A stretch of 64,000 nucleotides of DNA from the NCBI GenBank assembly GCA_020002185.1, contig CM034534.1, positions 17,428,656-17,492,655 on the forward strand. The letters are read 5' to 3'. A model generated the notes under the pieces. The model saw only the letters and a program-made list of their open reading frames with translations, did no database searches and was not told where the DNA came from. A program made the translations under genes and the position numbers. How positions within the stretch are numbered: the first letter of the stretch is position 1; each line of letters begins with the position of its first letter. This document shows, piece after piece, positions 1-11,200 of this stretch. Source of the stretch: Paraescarpia echinospica (Eukaryota > Annelida > Polychaeta > Sabellida > Siboglinidae).

Positions 1-58
1 ATGTAAAAGTTCGCTCGAATATACTCTAACTCTATCGTTTGCACATGTCGGCACCCAC

Positions 59-110
59 ACACCTACGTTTACACATACACCCACACGCATCACACGCACC
101 CACGCACCCA

Positions 111-146
<36 letters not shown>
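59..146. repeat. CA/CCA-rich microsatellite
   Basis: Interrupted ACAC/CCCACA tract ending in a pure (CA)n run directly beside the splice donor of the exon at 148-252. The complement (GT-rich) lies at the start of the intron on the coding strand. Confidence 0.85.
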
Positions 147-147
<1 letters not shown>

Positions 148-252
148 GTGAAGACTTCCTTTGGAGCAGTATTTCGTGAGGGTGTAGTTGATCTCATCCT
201 CGGTGCAGATGCCAATAAACTGGTTCAGATTTTTGTGACTCATTTCACGCAT
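148..252 (-). CDS. Gene A exon 11: kinase-homology domain N-lobe
   Basis: Last gene A exon in the window, 35 codons, phase 0 at both ends, acceptor ctactcag and donor gtgagtg. It encodes MREMSHKNLNQFIGIC and KYCSKGSLH, the helix C to hinge part of the pseudokinase of receptor guanylate cyclases. The next exon should continue with the family's DVL/DIL residues but lies beyond position 1. Confidence 0.88.
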
Positions 253-282
253 CTGAGTAGACACACACCATCACATTTATGT

Positions 283-352
283 AAAGGTAAGCTGTTATAT
301 AGCGCAGTATCCAGTCTTTAGGACTGCTGAAAGCGCTTTACACCTTTAAAGA
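283..352 (-). mobile_element. SINE 3' fragment
   Basis: The reverse complement reads AAAGCGCTTT, then ACTGGATACTGCGCTATATAA, then CTTACCTTTA-like tail. The same tail ends the SINE copies at 30,418-30,540 and 41,362-41,668. Truncated; sits in a gene A intron. Confidence 0.6.
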
Positions 353-1089
353 AAGTGCCGAAATGTTGGATGTGATCTAGCGGAATAAATGGGCTCGTTC
401 GTAGATTTAGATGCTTTCGAAATTCGTCCAGGGGTCGGGATCTCGAGGGGTCTCAATGAAAATTACACTATTTTTACTAGGTCGGGCTGAAATTGTTGTG
501 GTATTATATATGAACTTGTTCCCATGACAATTTATTTTCTGCTGTTGTCAAATTCGGTACTGCACGCAACAGCAATATTTTCATGATAAACCGAACATGG
601 GGTGTACTTTTCATTGCGCCCATGGAGAGTGACTGGTCACTCAATTTATTCACTCAAAATGTAAATAACTCTATGTAACCTGGATGAGTTTTATTCGGTA
701 GATCAGATGCCACTGTTCCAAGAAAGCGAAGGACAATAGAAGATTCGAGTGGAACTTGGTACTTGGAAGGAGACACACAATTGCCCCATGCTAGAATTTT
801 AATATATAGATACGACACACAACACAATAATTGGAGTCGAGCTAGGAATGCGGGAAATAACATACGTTATATTTTGCAGGTTGTACACAGAAGGCTGCTG
901 AAGTTACCAATGTCGAACATGTGAATATAGGTCCAGCTGAAAGATGGGAATATCCAACGGGAGTATAATGTTGTATTTGCCCCAGGTTAACTGCCAAATT
1001 GGAAACGGACACAAATTAAAAGTGTTGATATAAAAAGTATTTGTAGTAGTAGGCAAAGCGTAGTCTCGAGAAACGACGCGATTGCGGCT

Positions 1090-1440
1090 GTTGTCAGTAT
1101 CTGGAAATTTGGCCGCGACCGCTGTGGCTGTGCAGTCCGATTTGGGAGTGACAGTCCCTGCCGCAGCCAGAGAAGATGAAGCAGGGTGACATTGGTGGTG
1201 CAGCTTGCTGTCTGCGCCGCATCCTCTACTCAGCTGCATGCTGGTGTCTCTGCCTGTCAGCCCGTCCGATGCCTCCGTATACAGTCTGACGCAAAGCAGT
1301 ATGATTTTCGACAACTGCCTCCCAGTCTTCATAGCTGATATCACAAGCTTCCATGTCGCGCTTACAGATATCATTGAATCTGAAGGCTCGGCGTCCCACT
1401 GGCCTCGCGCCACTGGCGAGTTCTCCATACAGGATTCAGC
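1090..1440 (-). pseudogene. LINE 3'-end remnant with CCHH-like tail
   Basis: Minus strand reads ILYGELASGARPVGRRAFRF, CKRDMEAC, YEDWEAVVENHTALR, an in-frame TAG, then CGRDCHSQIGLHSH. This is the C-terminal tail found on a class of animal LINE ORF2 proteins, ending in a zinc-finger-like CxxDCHSxIGLxSH segment. No RT core remains. It is a dead 3' fragment lying in the intron between gene A exons 10 and 11. Confidence 0.65.
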
Positions 1441-1540
1441 TTGACGAAAGATATACATTGTGTATATTGCCCGAAATATGTGGTACCACAACAATGTTTG
1501 ACAAGGAAAAATATGTTAACACACTTTACATTTCGGATCC

Positions 1541-1652
1541 TGTGATGGGCGAGGGTGTGTGTTACTTACGCCCTTCAGCTCTAACTCTACACTGCGTGTG
1601 ACGGGCGAGGGTGAGTGTTACTTACGCCCTTCAGCTCTAACTTTACACTGAA
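1541..1652 (-). repeat. 56-bp tandem duplication covering a splice donor
   Basis: Two adjacent copies with period 56 bp (1,541-1,596 and 1,597-1,652). Each holds, on the minus strand, the end of gene A exon 10 (GAGCTGAAGGGC) and a strong donor gtaagtaac. The first donor met by the transcript (at 1,625) keeps the frame. Use of the second adds an in-frame TAG. Confidence 0.8.
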
Positions 1653-1802
1653 TGTGACGACGAAAGGACTGGAACAGAGTTTTCGGACGACGACCATATC
1701 TCCCTTGTACAAGGCGAGGTTGACGTTGGAGCGGGTGTGGTCTGCGTACAACTCCTTGTCACTGCCGTTGACGTCAAACTGACTGCGTAGTTGGGAACTC
1801 GT
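1626..1802 (-). CDS. Gene A exon 10: kinase-homology domain start
   Basis: 59 codons, phase 0 at both ends, acceptor ctgcttcag, donor gtaagtaac. Encodes TSSQLRSQFDVNG, NLALYKGDMVVVRKL and SVKLELKG. The LYKG..VVVRKL block matches the VAIK-lysine strand of the pseudokinase; the aligned basic residue is R/K. The donor chosen is the upstream member of a duplicated pair because it alone keeps an open frame into exon 11. Confidence 0.85.
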
Positions 1803-2580
1803 CTGAAGCAGCCAGTTTACAACATCATCTCAGAAGGAAAATAATGTCATGACCATTCTTCTTAGTTTCTAATAAACGTGCAAGGCAACAGACAGCAAGG
1901 TGACAAGGAAGAAATATGTTCAGAATTGTATCAAACATTTATATAGATACATTATCCCAAATTACCTATTGATATTAAACAATAATATATCATATTATTC
2001 TCCATTAATAGTAGTAGATGTTCTAATGTAGTCCTGTATGTAAGCTTGTTTGACATAACTTACTTAATAATTTGGCGTATCGCGACTACAACACGCTATT
2101 TACAAACCACCGCAACGGCTCACAAAACGCAACAGATACTAAAATCACCAAGTCGTCAAACAAAAGGATTTAATACCATTAACAGAAAACGCAACGGACG
2201 AGACACGGTGAACAAGAGGGGAATGCCGCTGTATAAGCGCAGCAAACACAGCAGAAACAACGCCAGACGTCCGCTGTTAAAGAGCGTTACGCCAGCAATA
2301 GAACAGGATGGGTGCGTCCTCCCGGAGTGGTCAAAATTTCAAATGTGTCAAAATCAACAAAATCAAGTCATCAACGGCTACAAGATGTCAGGTGTATTAG
2401 CTACTTCTAAGCAATCTCACTGCTGAATGAAGCCATGCTCTGTCAGCACATTCCTAATTATTTATTTCCATTAACATGCTGTGCAGCAGCGGTATTTAAC
2501 GTTCTTGATCGTGTTGTCCCGAGCAGTCAACAGTATAGTTTTATGGAGAAAAACAAAACACGTCCGCCTGCTGAACTCAC
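1803..2580. other. Gene A intron, no feature seen
   Basis: AT-rich intron sequence between exons 9 and 10. A 126-codon open frame on the plus strand (2,046-2,426) is of low complexity and shows no recognisable family. Confidence 0.6.
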
Positions 2581-2662
2581 CAGGCGTTCTCCGACAAACA
2601 CCAGGTCTTCGTAGTTGATTTTCCACAACTTTAAGTCCAATTCACGCCTCAATTTACGTCGT
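2581..2662 (-). CDS. Gene A exon 9: juxtamembrane segment
   Basis: 82 nt, enters in phase 2 and leaves in phase 0. Acceptor tgttttatag, donor gtgagttc. Encodes a basic cytoplasmic stop-transfer stretch (RRRKLRREL) then LKLWKINYEDLVF, the hallmark join between membrane helix and kinase-homology domain in receptor guanylate cyclases. Confidence 0.88.
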
Positions 2663-2881
2663 CTATAAAACACAATGAAGCAGAAAGAAAGTAATCAATT
2701 AGTTATACCAAAACACAAATTTTATCCACACAGATATTGTATTAATTCGACTGACATTTTGTTTGATGGTTTGCTCTCCGCAGGAGTAACATACTTTCTT
2801 TCAATTACTTTGAACACGGATTTGCGTGCACATCCCCACAAACACGTGCTCCCTCCCACATACATGTACGCACGCACATGC

Positions 2882-3110
<229 letters not shown>

Positions 3111-3198
3111 CCCCCCACATACATAGGACAACTAGTTACATGTGATCTATCACTCACAGCTGGTTGTCTTTACATTGAACACATAGCGAAACGTTTAC

Positions 3199-3283
3199 CT
3201 GTATAATACCATTCCGAAGATACTGGTCGGCAGTACGGCAACAGCTAAGAGTACGCTGCTTAGACCGATAGTGAAGACTCGGT
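3199..3283 (-). CDS. Gene A exon 8: transmembrane helix
   Basis: 85 nt, acceptor gtttcctttcag, donor gtaaacg. In the frame set by exon 7 it encodes VFTIGLSSVLLAVAVLPTSI then FGMVLYR, a hydrophobic helix followed by Arg. This is the single membrane span expected between ectodomain and kinase-homology domain. The other reading frames have stops or no hydrophobic run, which confirms the phase. Confidence 0.88.
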
Positions 3284-3654
3284 CTGAAAGGAAACAAAAT
3301 ATGGCAAGTGACACAGTTTACGGAACAAAATACACGGTGATAGTTCGGCATACATTCAATGTCCGTAATTGTTTTTCCATAAGCTAACGCAAGCCCACGG
3401 AGAAAAACACATAGAGCTCAGGAAGAGAACGATTCAAGAAATAACTTAAAATAATGATCGTTTTGTTTTTATGAAATACGTCGCCTTTTAAAAGAACAGA
3501 ATCCAATTGCGCCAGGAAGCGAATGAAAAATAAAAGTACGTCAAATTTGCGGCAAACCCGGCAGTCCGACGAGCTGGCGGTCGATAGGCTCGGCATAGAC
3601 CGGGTTGCTGCGCATAGAATTTCACCTCACGAAAGATGACAGTGATACACTTAC

Positions 3655-3751
3655 CTGTTTTGTCTTCTGGGCAAAGCTCGTCGTAAAAACCACACGCCGG
3701 TTTATCTCGAGGAGCGTCTTTTCCAGTTTTACCCCAGTCCCGGGCTTCTTG
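3655..3751 (-). CDS. Gene A exon 7: Cys-rich membrane-proximal segment
   Basis: 97 nt, phase 0 to 1, acceptor catatattgcag, donor gtaagtg. Encodes an APRDKPACGFYDELCP stretch, equal to the P-x-CGF-(D/Y)-x-x-x-CP segment just outside the membrane in natriuretic-peptide-receptor-like cyclases. The two cysteines probably form a disulphide (inference). Confidence 0.87.
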
Positions 3752-4021
3752 CTGCAATATATGCTAGGAAAACGGTACAAAGGCTTAAATGCGTTTTATA
3801 AAAGATGTGATAAGTTAAACTGGCAGGTTATCCTATGTTTAATAATTTACGTCCTTGTCGGGGAAACCGTTGGTGTACTTCGGTTAGCTCTAAGACGATA
3901 TACAATGGTTTGCTTAATAGCAAATTTAAATGAATGTTGTCCTTAGCCCCATTGAGATGATCACGTCCACTCACCTAAAAGGCCTGCATAATTTATTCAT
4001 GGTAAGCTAGGTACAAACTAA

Positions 4022-4165
4022 ACAGGCATATACACGTACATACGTACATACGTGCATATATGCGCATATATACGCACATAGGCGCATGCATGCATTATAC
4101 GTACACACGTGTGTATATGCATTGTATACGTGCATATGTACATATGTGAATACAGGAGCATACGT
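4022..4165. repeat. Alternating purine-pyrimidine repeat
   Basis: Degenerate CATACGTACATA / CATATATGCGCATA tract of about 140 bp, starting right after the donor of gene A exon 6 on the minus strand. Sequence of this kind can adopt Z-DNA or cruciform forms (inference). Confidence 0.7.
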
Positions 4166-4173
4166 GCACTTAC

Positions 4174-4310
4174 CGGACACGTCTGGCTATCCTGTGTCAT
4201 ATAAACGTCCAGCAAGGGCACGAATTTTACACTTTCTTCACGGAGATGCCACACGGTGAAATTGGATAGTCGGTCTCCAGCGGCGTCGAAGGTTACGACG
4301 CCGCTTTTTC
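4174..4310 (-). CDS. Gene A exon 6: ectodomain C-terminal part
   Basis: 137 nt, phase 1 to 0, acceptor cttcaaacag, donor gtaagtg. With the preceding exon it reads (G)KSGVVTFDAAGDRLSNF then TVWHL, the G-x-SG-V-x-x-D-x-x-GDR motif near the end of ANF-receptor ectodomains. Downstream residues FVPLLDVYM and a single Cys (TCP) follow. Confidence 0.9.
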
Positions 4311-5662
4311 CTGTTTGAAGATAGAGAGGAATATGATATTAAGGAGTGTCAGCAAACGCCCCGATCTCAACCCCGTATCCCGATCCCGATCGCGCCACGC
4401 GCTGTGTCCAACAATCGAAATGAGCGCGTGGCGTGGCGTGACGTGACAGCAATCAGTTCCGCGTAGATCGGATCTGTATATATTGGATAGGTAAATAAAA
4501 TAATGGATGAATAAAAGGAAACAATATGACAGTATTGTACATACAACTGTTTTTGACTGTTTAGTGCCGCCACATTTTAATTGTTTTTTTGTTTTTAATA
4601 CATAAGAATATTTTTTTAAGACGCATTGTTTTGTGGTATGAACCACACAAATACATTACATCGACGACGAAGCGGTATACATAAACAAATGAATAATTTA
4701 ATGTTAGTTTCCATATAAACAATGTGTACACGTGTTTTGTTCCATTAACCATTTCACATTTCCTGTGGAAACGAATAGAGTTGACGTGTTTTACTCATAT
4801 TAACCATGCATCGTGAACAGGTATTCAGAAGTATTGCAGTGTTACGGTATGCTTCTCTCATGGATTGTAAGTTGTACACAACTTCTTAACATGGATGTAT
4901 TACTGATTTTGTTGGAATATCTTTTTTCATGTTTGCATGTTCCACAATGTCACACCTAATAGTTTCACTTTGACATGTGTTATAATCAAAGCCCAATATT
5001 TTTGTTTGTGTTACTGGAAGAGCCCAAGAAAAAATGTGGATGAATCACTGGTAAATATGTATTACGATGTTGATACAATGCACATCGTGTACTACCTATT
5101 ATACATAATTAATATCAGGTGTATATATGTCGTCGTACACTTCATCACAGCATGTTATTAGTTATGGATGGACGAAATAGTGAATAGTACAATATGAAGC
5201 TAATACAGCTATGTAACACATTTTGTACATAAGTTCGAAATGATTTTAGATGCAGTGTGGCCTGTCCATTTGAGCTTGTGATTAGCAACACCTATCCAGC
5301 TAAAAGGGGCATAAATGTGCTATATTACACTAAAGAAAACATAGTTCTTTTGTATTGGTTTGTGTTCTTTGTATGCATTTAGATACCATGTCAAGCAGTA
5401 AATACATAAAATGTTCAAGTTTTATATATAAATATTAAGGAAGTTGGTATATTAGGTTCCTCGTCATCCGGTAGAAGGCGCCATCAGAGAAGATCGGGAT
5501 ACGTTGAAAGGGAGCCCAGATAGGGGCGCATGCAAACATTCGCTACTCTTTATTAGCAAACCGAACACTGAATAGTAGATTATCATGTGTCTACGTAAGA
5601 GCAGCTCCGAGGATATGTTCTTATTCCATTAGAAGACCGGACAAACCAAACGAACAACTGAC
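4311..5662. other. Gene A intron, no feature seen
   Basis: AT-rich intron between exons 5 and 6. Short open frames on both strands have no recognisable domain, and no transposon could be recognised. Confidence 0.6.
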
Positions 5663-5798
5663 CTTTGAAAGTCTGCGTCTTGGCCACTTCTACCAGCATG
5701 GTGCCATTGCGTGGCGAGTGACCACGACGATGCATCGCCTCAATGCATACTATGTACAGCCACACGGAGTCGTAGAGGAACGGTGCAAACGGAGACGT
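5663..5798 (-). CDS. Gene A exon 5: ectodomain
   Basis: 136 nt, phase 0 to 1, acceptor tgttgttcatttag, donor gtcagttg. Encodes SPFAPFLYDSVWLY then MHRRGHSPRNGTML and KTQTFKG. FAPFLYDSVWLY and the G..P.NG...T.F.G pattern are standard for guanylate-cyclase ANF-receptor domains. It begins 15.3 kb downstream of exon 4 in transcript order. Confidence 0.9.
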
Positions 5799-6722
5799 CT
5801 AAATGAACAACACATAGTTAATTGTAAGGTAAACAGTGAATACTATGTCTGCGTTAAAGCGATTCTTTGTAAGCTAATAAGCATTCGAGCTATACTGCAT
5901 CAAAACGTGATAATTTCCCATAAGTACTTTCTTTGCTACTTGTGTCTTGCATATTTATACATAATTTGGGTGTTATTTGCGCAAAAGGCCGATAACTATT
6001 TGTGTTTACGCGAATAATTTTCAACTTGCTACCACGTGGATGATTAATTCTGCAGCCCGAGTATAATGAACATTCATGCACGCGCAGTGAACCACACAAA
6101 GACCGTTGACGTCACACACACAGCTAACATGTCTGATTCCGAGGTGAGTTGATTTAGTCATTGGCATTGTAAATAAGAAATTTGTAGACATCAAAACCAG
6201 GCGCTTTTCGCAAGGCTCCGTTCAGCGCTAGAGCTTAATTAGCCGGCATGCCCTCAACATGTCGAAAGTGGTTTACCGACGGAATCAGTCAGCAAAATCA
6301 TCCATCTTTCCATATTTCCAGAATATACACGCAGATATAATGTTGAAAGCAGTAATATTTAGCATTTTATTCAAGCCCCTAATTAACTTCGCGGCTGACA
6401 TGTCTAAAACAAAGCCATTTTAGCGCATTTTTGATCGACCGTCTTCGCTTGTTTACAAGCGGGAAACCCTGCATGTTATACACGTCTGGCAAGCTTATGA
6501 CGTCAGCGACACGTTTGAATGGGAACCTCTTATTCTAAACCAATGAAACAGCTCTCAATTAACATAATTTATCCATCAACAAACTGCCTTTGTTGCTAAG
6601 GAGGTCACGAAAACGTTCGCTGATTGGCCGATAGTGACTGCACGCATGCGCAGTCAGCTCGTAACCCCAATTTAACCCAGTTGCACTAGCAATCCGTTAT
6701 AATTTCGCTCACTCGTATCGTA

Positions 6723-6864
6723 ATGTCTTCGAAAGAAGATTATTTGGCTATCGAGCTGGATCGTGTGCGACGGAGTAACCTTGACGACAACAATTTAGCT
6801 GCCGTGATCGCTGATTACTTCGCTTTGAACGATTCCGAAGCGAGTTCTGATGACGGAGATGCCG
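6723..6864 (+). CDS. Candidate first exon of a nested unrecognised gene
   Basis: Starts with ATG and encodes MSSKEDYLAIELDRV, an ADYFALNDSE segment and an acidic SSDDGDA stretch, then a good donor (gtaagtcg) leaving phase 1. An acidic exon at 12,283 (ESDTDREE, DDSDNEELYRG) enters in the matching phase. If joined, they form an acidic N-terminal region of about 90 residues. No family recognised. Acidic N-termini are common in transposase-derived proteins, but nothing here proves that. It lies on the opposite strand inside a gene A intron, and the LINE at 7.7-11.95 kb separates the two exons. Confidence 0.35.
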
Positions 6865-7721
6865 GTAAGTCGATGTGCTTTGTTGACAGTGTCGCTGTCA
6901 GTATCAGTTACCGTCTGTCAGGTTTACATGTCATATATAGTCAGTATAATAAAGATAACAAACACTTGTCGAATACGTCCAGTGAACCTAATGATAATAC
7001 AAGATGTAGTCGGCATTAAAGTAATACTGTAGCTGTAGCCTAGGTGTAGGTCCTTACACATCTTGACTTAGTCTTAGTCCCTTACTTAGACTTTGTTTGT
7101 TTGTGGAATATCTTTATTTAGGATGGCCCAGCTAAATACAGTACATTAAAGTATACACTGGACTTCTTTACAGTGGGGTCCTCATACACTCAGTCACTCA
7201 TACATAGACATACACTATAAAATGTAATTAAATAATAAGATACATGATATAACAGAAAGATCATGCGCATGCGTCAGGTGTAGTCGAATCCGTTTTATCG
7301 CTCCAATATTTACCGATATTATTTACGATTTCCAAACGTTTCTCTCGTTCATAAATGAATAAGGCACTCGTATAACTACATCGGAATACAATCCCACGGT
7401 TGTAGTTGCAATCTGACATACCTAAACCAAGTTTTTGACAAATTAGCTTCCCTAACAACCAGCCTAAAACCTACAAAACAAGATGGCGAACTAGTAAACA
7501 ACGGGTATAAAGCGCGCGAAACCCAAACCACCCCCAAATCAAATCATAAATCGGTGCATTCTCCTAGTGACAAAGTAAAACCTATGTTATTATCATTACT
7601 AGTTCTGTTTATATACTATCAGAAATCAAGCTGAAATAAACAGTAAACACAATAAACTGTATACCAATAAGTGAGTGCATAGACCATTCCATAGTCAGAC
7701 TGCACACACGGAAGTGTCGTG

Positions 7722-8110
7722 TTAGTTGGGTTTTCAGTTTGACTCATGAACCAGTGTGAGCTGGTTCAACATACACACATGTAAATATATACTTTCACAT
7801 AAAACTTACGTATCATACTATTACAAATCCGGATTGTAGGCTGTCGAAAAACAGCAACAACTAGTCACTAAACCGTTTACACGGACAGATATTTTATAAT
7901 TATTTTATATTTACTTAGTTGGGTTTTCAGTTTGACTCATGAACCAGTGTGAGCTGGTTCAACATACACACATGTAAATATATACTTTCACATAAAGCTT
8001 ACGTATCATACTATTACAAATCCGGATTGTAGGCTGTCAAAAAACAGCAACAACAACAACTAGTCACTAAACCGTTTAGACGGACAGATATTTTATAATT
8101 ATTTATCTTT
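7722..8110 (+). repeat. Two tandem 194-bp monomers (LINE 5'UTR)
   Basis: Unit starting TTAGTTGGGTTTTCAGTTTG at 7,722 recurs at 7,916 almost unchanged, the second copy with a small CAA-rich insertion. The pair sits about 100 bp upstream of the LINE ORF start. Tandem 5' monomers act as promoters in some LINEs, for example mouse L1; that role here is inference. Confidence 0.85.
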
Positions 8111-8215
8111 TATTTTTTAGTATTATCTCAGTACACGTTTTAAGTGTGGGTGTGTTTCTTAATAACTACTTGACCGTTTTATCAACTCTAAACCACTACC
8201 ACTCGAGTTGGTGAC

Positions 8216-11200
8216 ATGGCAGGCTCCGTACGACATACCTCTACAAGATGCACTTTTAGATGTACCCTGTTCATGATTTTATGTCTGCAGATAACTTTTA
8301 GGTTTTTAAATGATCCCAATTTAAAAAAATTGGAGAGTTTCCAGAGCAACACAAACGAGACCTATGTCAACGCCAAAGCTAGACAAGACATCCATTCTGT
8401 CACGTCCTACTACATTTATAGTCCCATATGGAAAACCATAGCCCAATTGAAATGTCTCAAATCCAGCACCTCCACTGGATTACTGATCACTCCTCTACCG
8501 TATAAACCCAGGACAACAACAAAATTCTCCATTCTTCTATGCATCATGCTCTCAGGAGATGTTCAACTAAATCCAGGCCCCTCTAAATGTCACTCATGTA
8601 AGAAATCACTAAGGTCTAATGCACTCATCCTAACTTGTAATGATTGTAATAAATCCACACACATCAAATGCGCCAGGATATCCAGACAAGAATTTAACAA
8701 CACTTACAGAAACCAAAATGTACCATGGCACTGTTCAAATTGCTCAGCACCGTGTGGCATTTGCCATGGAGATGTCCTAAATGACCATAAAGCAATTCAG
8801 TGCGACCACTGCCTAAACTGGATCCACTCACAATGCTGTGCAATAGATGACAATGAATACAAACGATTAATAAATTCCTCATGTTCGTGGGCCTGCCCCG
8901 AATGCAACAACTTCAACTTCACAAATTCTTTCTTCAGAGATACAGAAATCCCAACGGCAAATCCCTTTTATCCACTGGACAGTAACTGTCATAACCTAAA
9001 CGAAACCACCAACAACAATACAACTAATAGCAAGAAAGCATATAGACCAAAAAAGAGACCAAACTTCAGATGCATCCTCATAAACTGCCAAAGCGTTAAA
9101 AAGAAAGCCTCAGACATCGAAGCACTAAACAATCTGCATAACCCAGACATCATCTGTGGCACTGAATCATGGTTAGATCCCTCAATAAAAAATGGAGAAA
9201 TATTCCCAAGCAACTTTAACGTCTTTAGAAAGGACAGAGAAACAGACACTACTGGAGGGGGGGTATTTCAAATATCAAAAGATGACCTCATAACAAGCCA
9301 CCTACCAGACCTAGACACTAACAGTGAGAGCATTTGGACTGAAACCCAGATAACAGGAATGAAACCAATAATCATGTGTACCCTCTATCGTCCCCCAAAT
9401 GACTCTCATGGAACTCAAATCGAAGAACTAGACCTAGCCCTTTCTAAATTAGGTAACAAGATCAACACACATAATGTCATCATTACTGGCGATTTCAACC
9501 TCCCTAACATCAATTGGGAAATTCACCAAGTCACAACTAACAATGGATACAGTACAGCTGCTGCCAATAAATTACTCTCTCTTACAGAGGAACATGGTCT
9601 GATCCAACATGTCAAGGAACCCACGCACAGACAGGGAAATGCCAACAATATTTTAGATCTTGTCTTCACCAATAGACCTGGGTTAATAAAGAAGATAAAT
9701 GTAGTAGACGGAATAGCAGACCATAGCACAGTCATTATTGATGTAAACATTTCGCCCAAACGCAAACATCGTCCAAAACGTAAAGTCTTCATTAGAAATA
9801 AAGCCGACAATATTAACATCCAGAAATCTCTTGAAAACTTTACACATGAATACTTCTCTCAAAACCAAAACATGACTGTCAATGACAAGTGGAATCTTGT
9901 TTCCACGAAAATCATCAACATTATGAACCAATATGTACCGCACCGACTTACTACTTCAAGACACAATCTTCCCTGGTTCAATAAAGATTTAAAGAAAATG
10001 TGCAAAATAAAGAAACAGCTATATAACAAAGCAAAAAGAACTAGAAATCCAGAAGACTGGAAAGAATTCTGTGACATCAGGAGAAACATGCATAAACACC
10101 TTCGTTCTGCTAGACTATCCTACATAAGTCAATTCCTGACAACAACAATAACAGAGAAACCTAAATCATTTTGGAGCTTCATTTCTAAACTTAGACAGGA
10201 TAACCAGGGTATTGGGGACCTTAACATTGCTGGTAACATCATTAGCGACGACAAACATAAAGCAGAAGCCTTAAACAATCAGTTCCAAAGTGTCTTCACA
10301 CACGAAGGAAATTCCACCCTACCAGATATGGCCAGAAGTCCACATGGAGAAATCCCCAAACTAACAATTACACTTAAAGGAGTACTTGATCAACTTTCCA
10401 AAATTAACATTTCTAAATCGCAAGGACCAGATGGCATTCCACCATGGTTCTTAAACAGATATGCCTCTCATCTAGCACCAGTAATACATGACATTTTCCA
10501 ATCATCTGTTGACTCTGGACAAGTCCCCAATACCTGGAAAGAAGCCAATGTAACAGCAATTTTTAAGAAAGGAAGTAGAGCAGAAACATCTAACTACAGA
10601 CCAATATCCTTAACACCTGTGGTTTCTAAACTTCTTGAACACATCATACATAGTCACATTATGAAACATCTTGAACAGCACCACATTCTAACTGACCACC
10701 AACATGGCTTCCGTGCCAAAAGATCAACTGAAACACAATTAATTCAAACAATCCATGACATAAGCAAATCACTTGATGAGAAGAAATCTGTAGACATGGC
10801 CATCCTTGACTTCACCAAAGCATTCGATAAAGTTCCACATAAAAGATTAATCCACAAACTCAAACACTATGGCATCACAGGCCCAATATCATCATGGATA
10901 AATAGCTTCCTTACAGGAAGAACTCAACAGGTCGTTATAAATGGATCTAAGTCAACATCAACTCAAGTCATTTCTGGGGTACCACAGGGCACAGTACTGG
11001 GGCCCCTACTTTTCCTACTTTACATAAATGACCTGCCAGACAATCTTTCCTCAACTGTTCGCCTTTTTGCAGACGACTGCCTGTTATATTCACCGATTAA
11101 AACTGACCAAGACACATCTGTCCTCCAAAACGATCTGCTCAAACTTGAGAAATGGCAACACACGTGGCTTATGAAATTCAACCCCACTAAATGTTATACA

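Noticed and set aside
6129..6143. MSDSE followed by gtgagttg as an alternative first exon
   Set aside because: Five codons with an ATG and a donor can arise by chance, and no partner exon in fitting phase was found.
8555..8581. 2A motif taken as a sign of an integrated RNA virus
   Set aside because: It lies within one frame with PHD-type fingers, AP endonuclease and LINE RT; such 2A-like motifs are known in LINEs. No capsid, helicase or viral polymerase is present.
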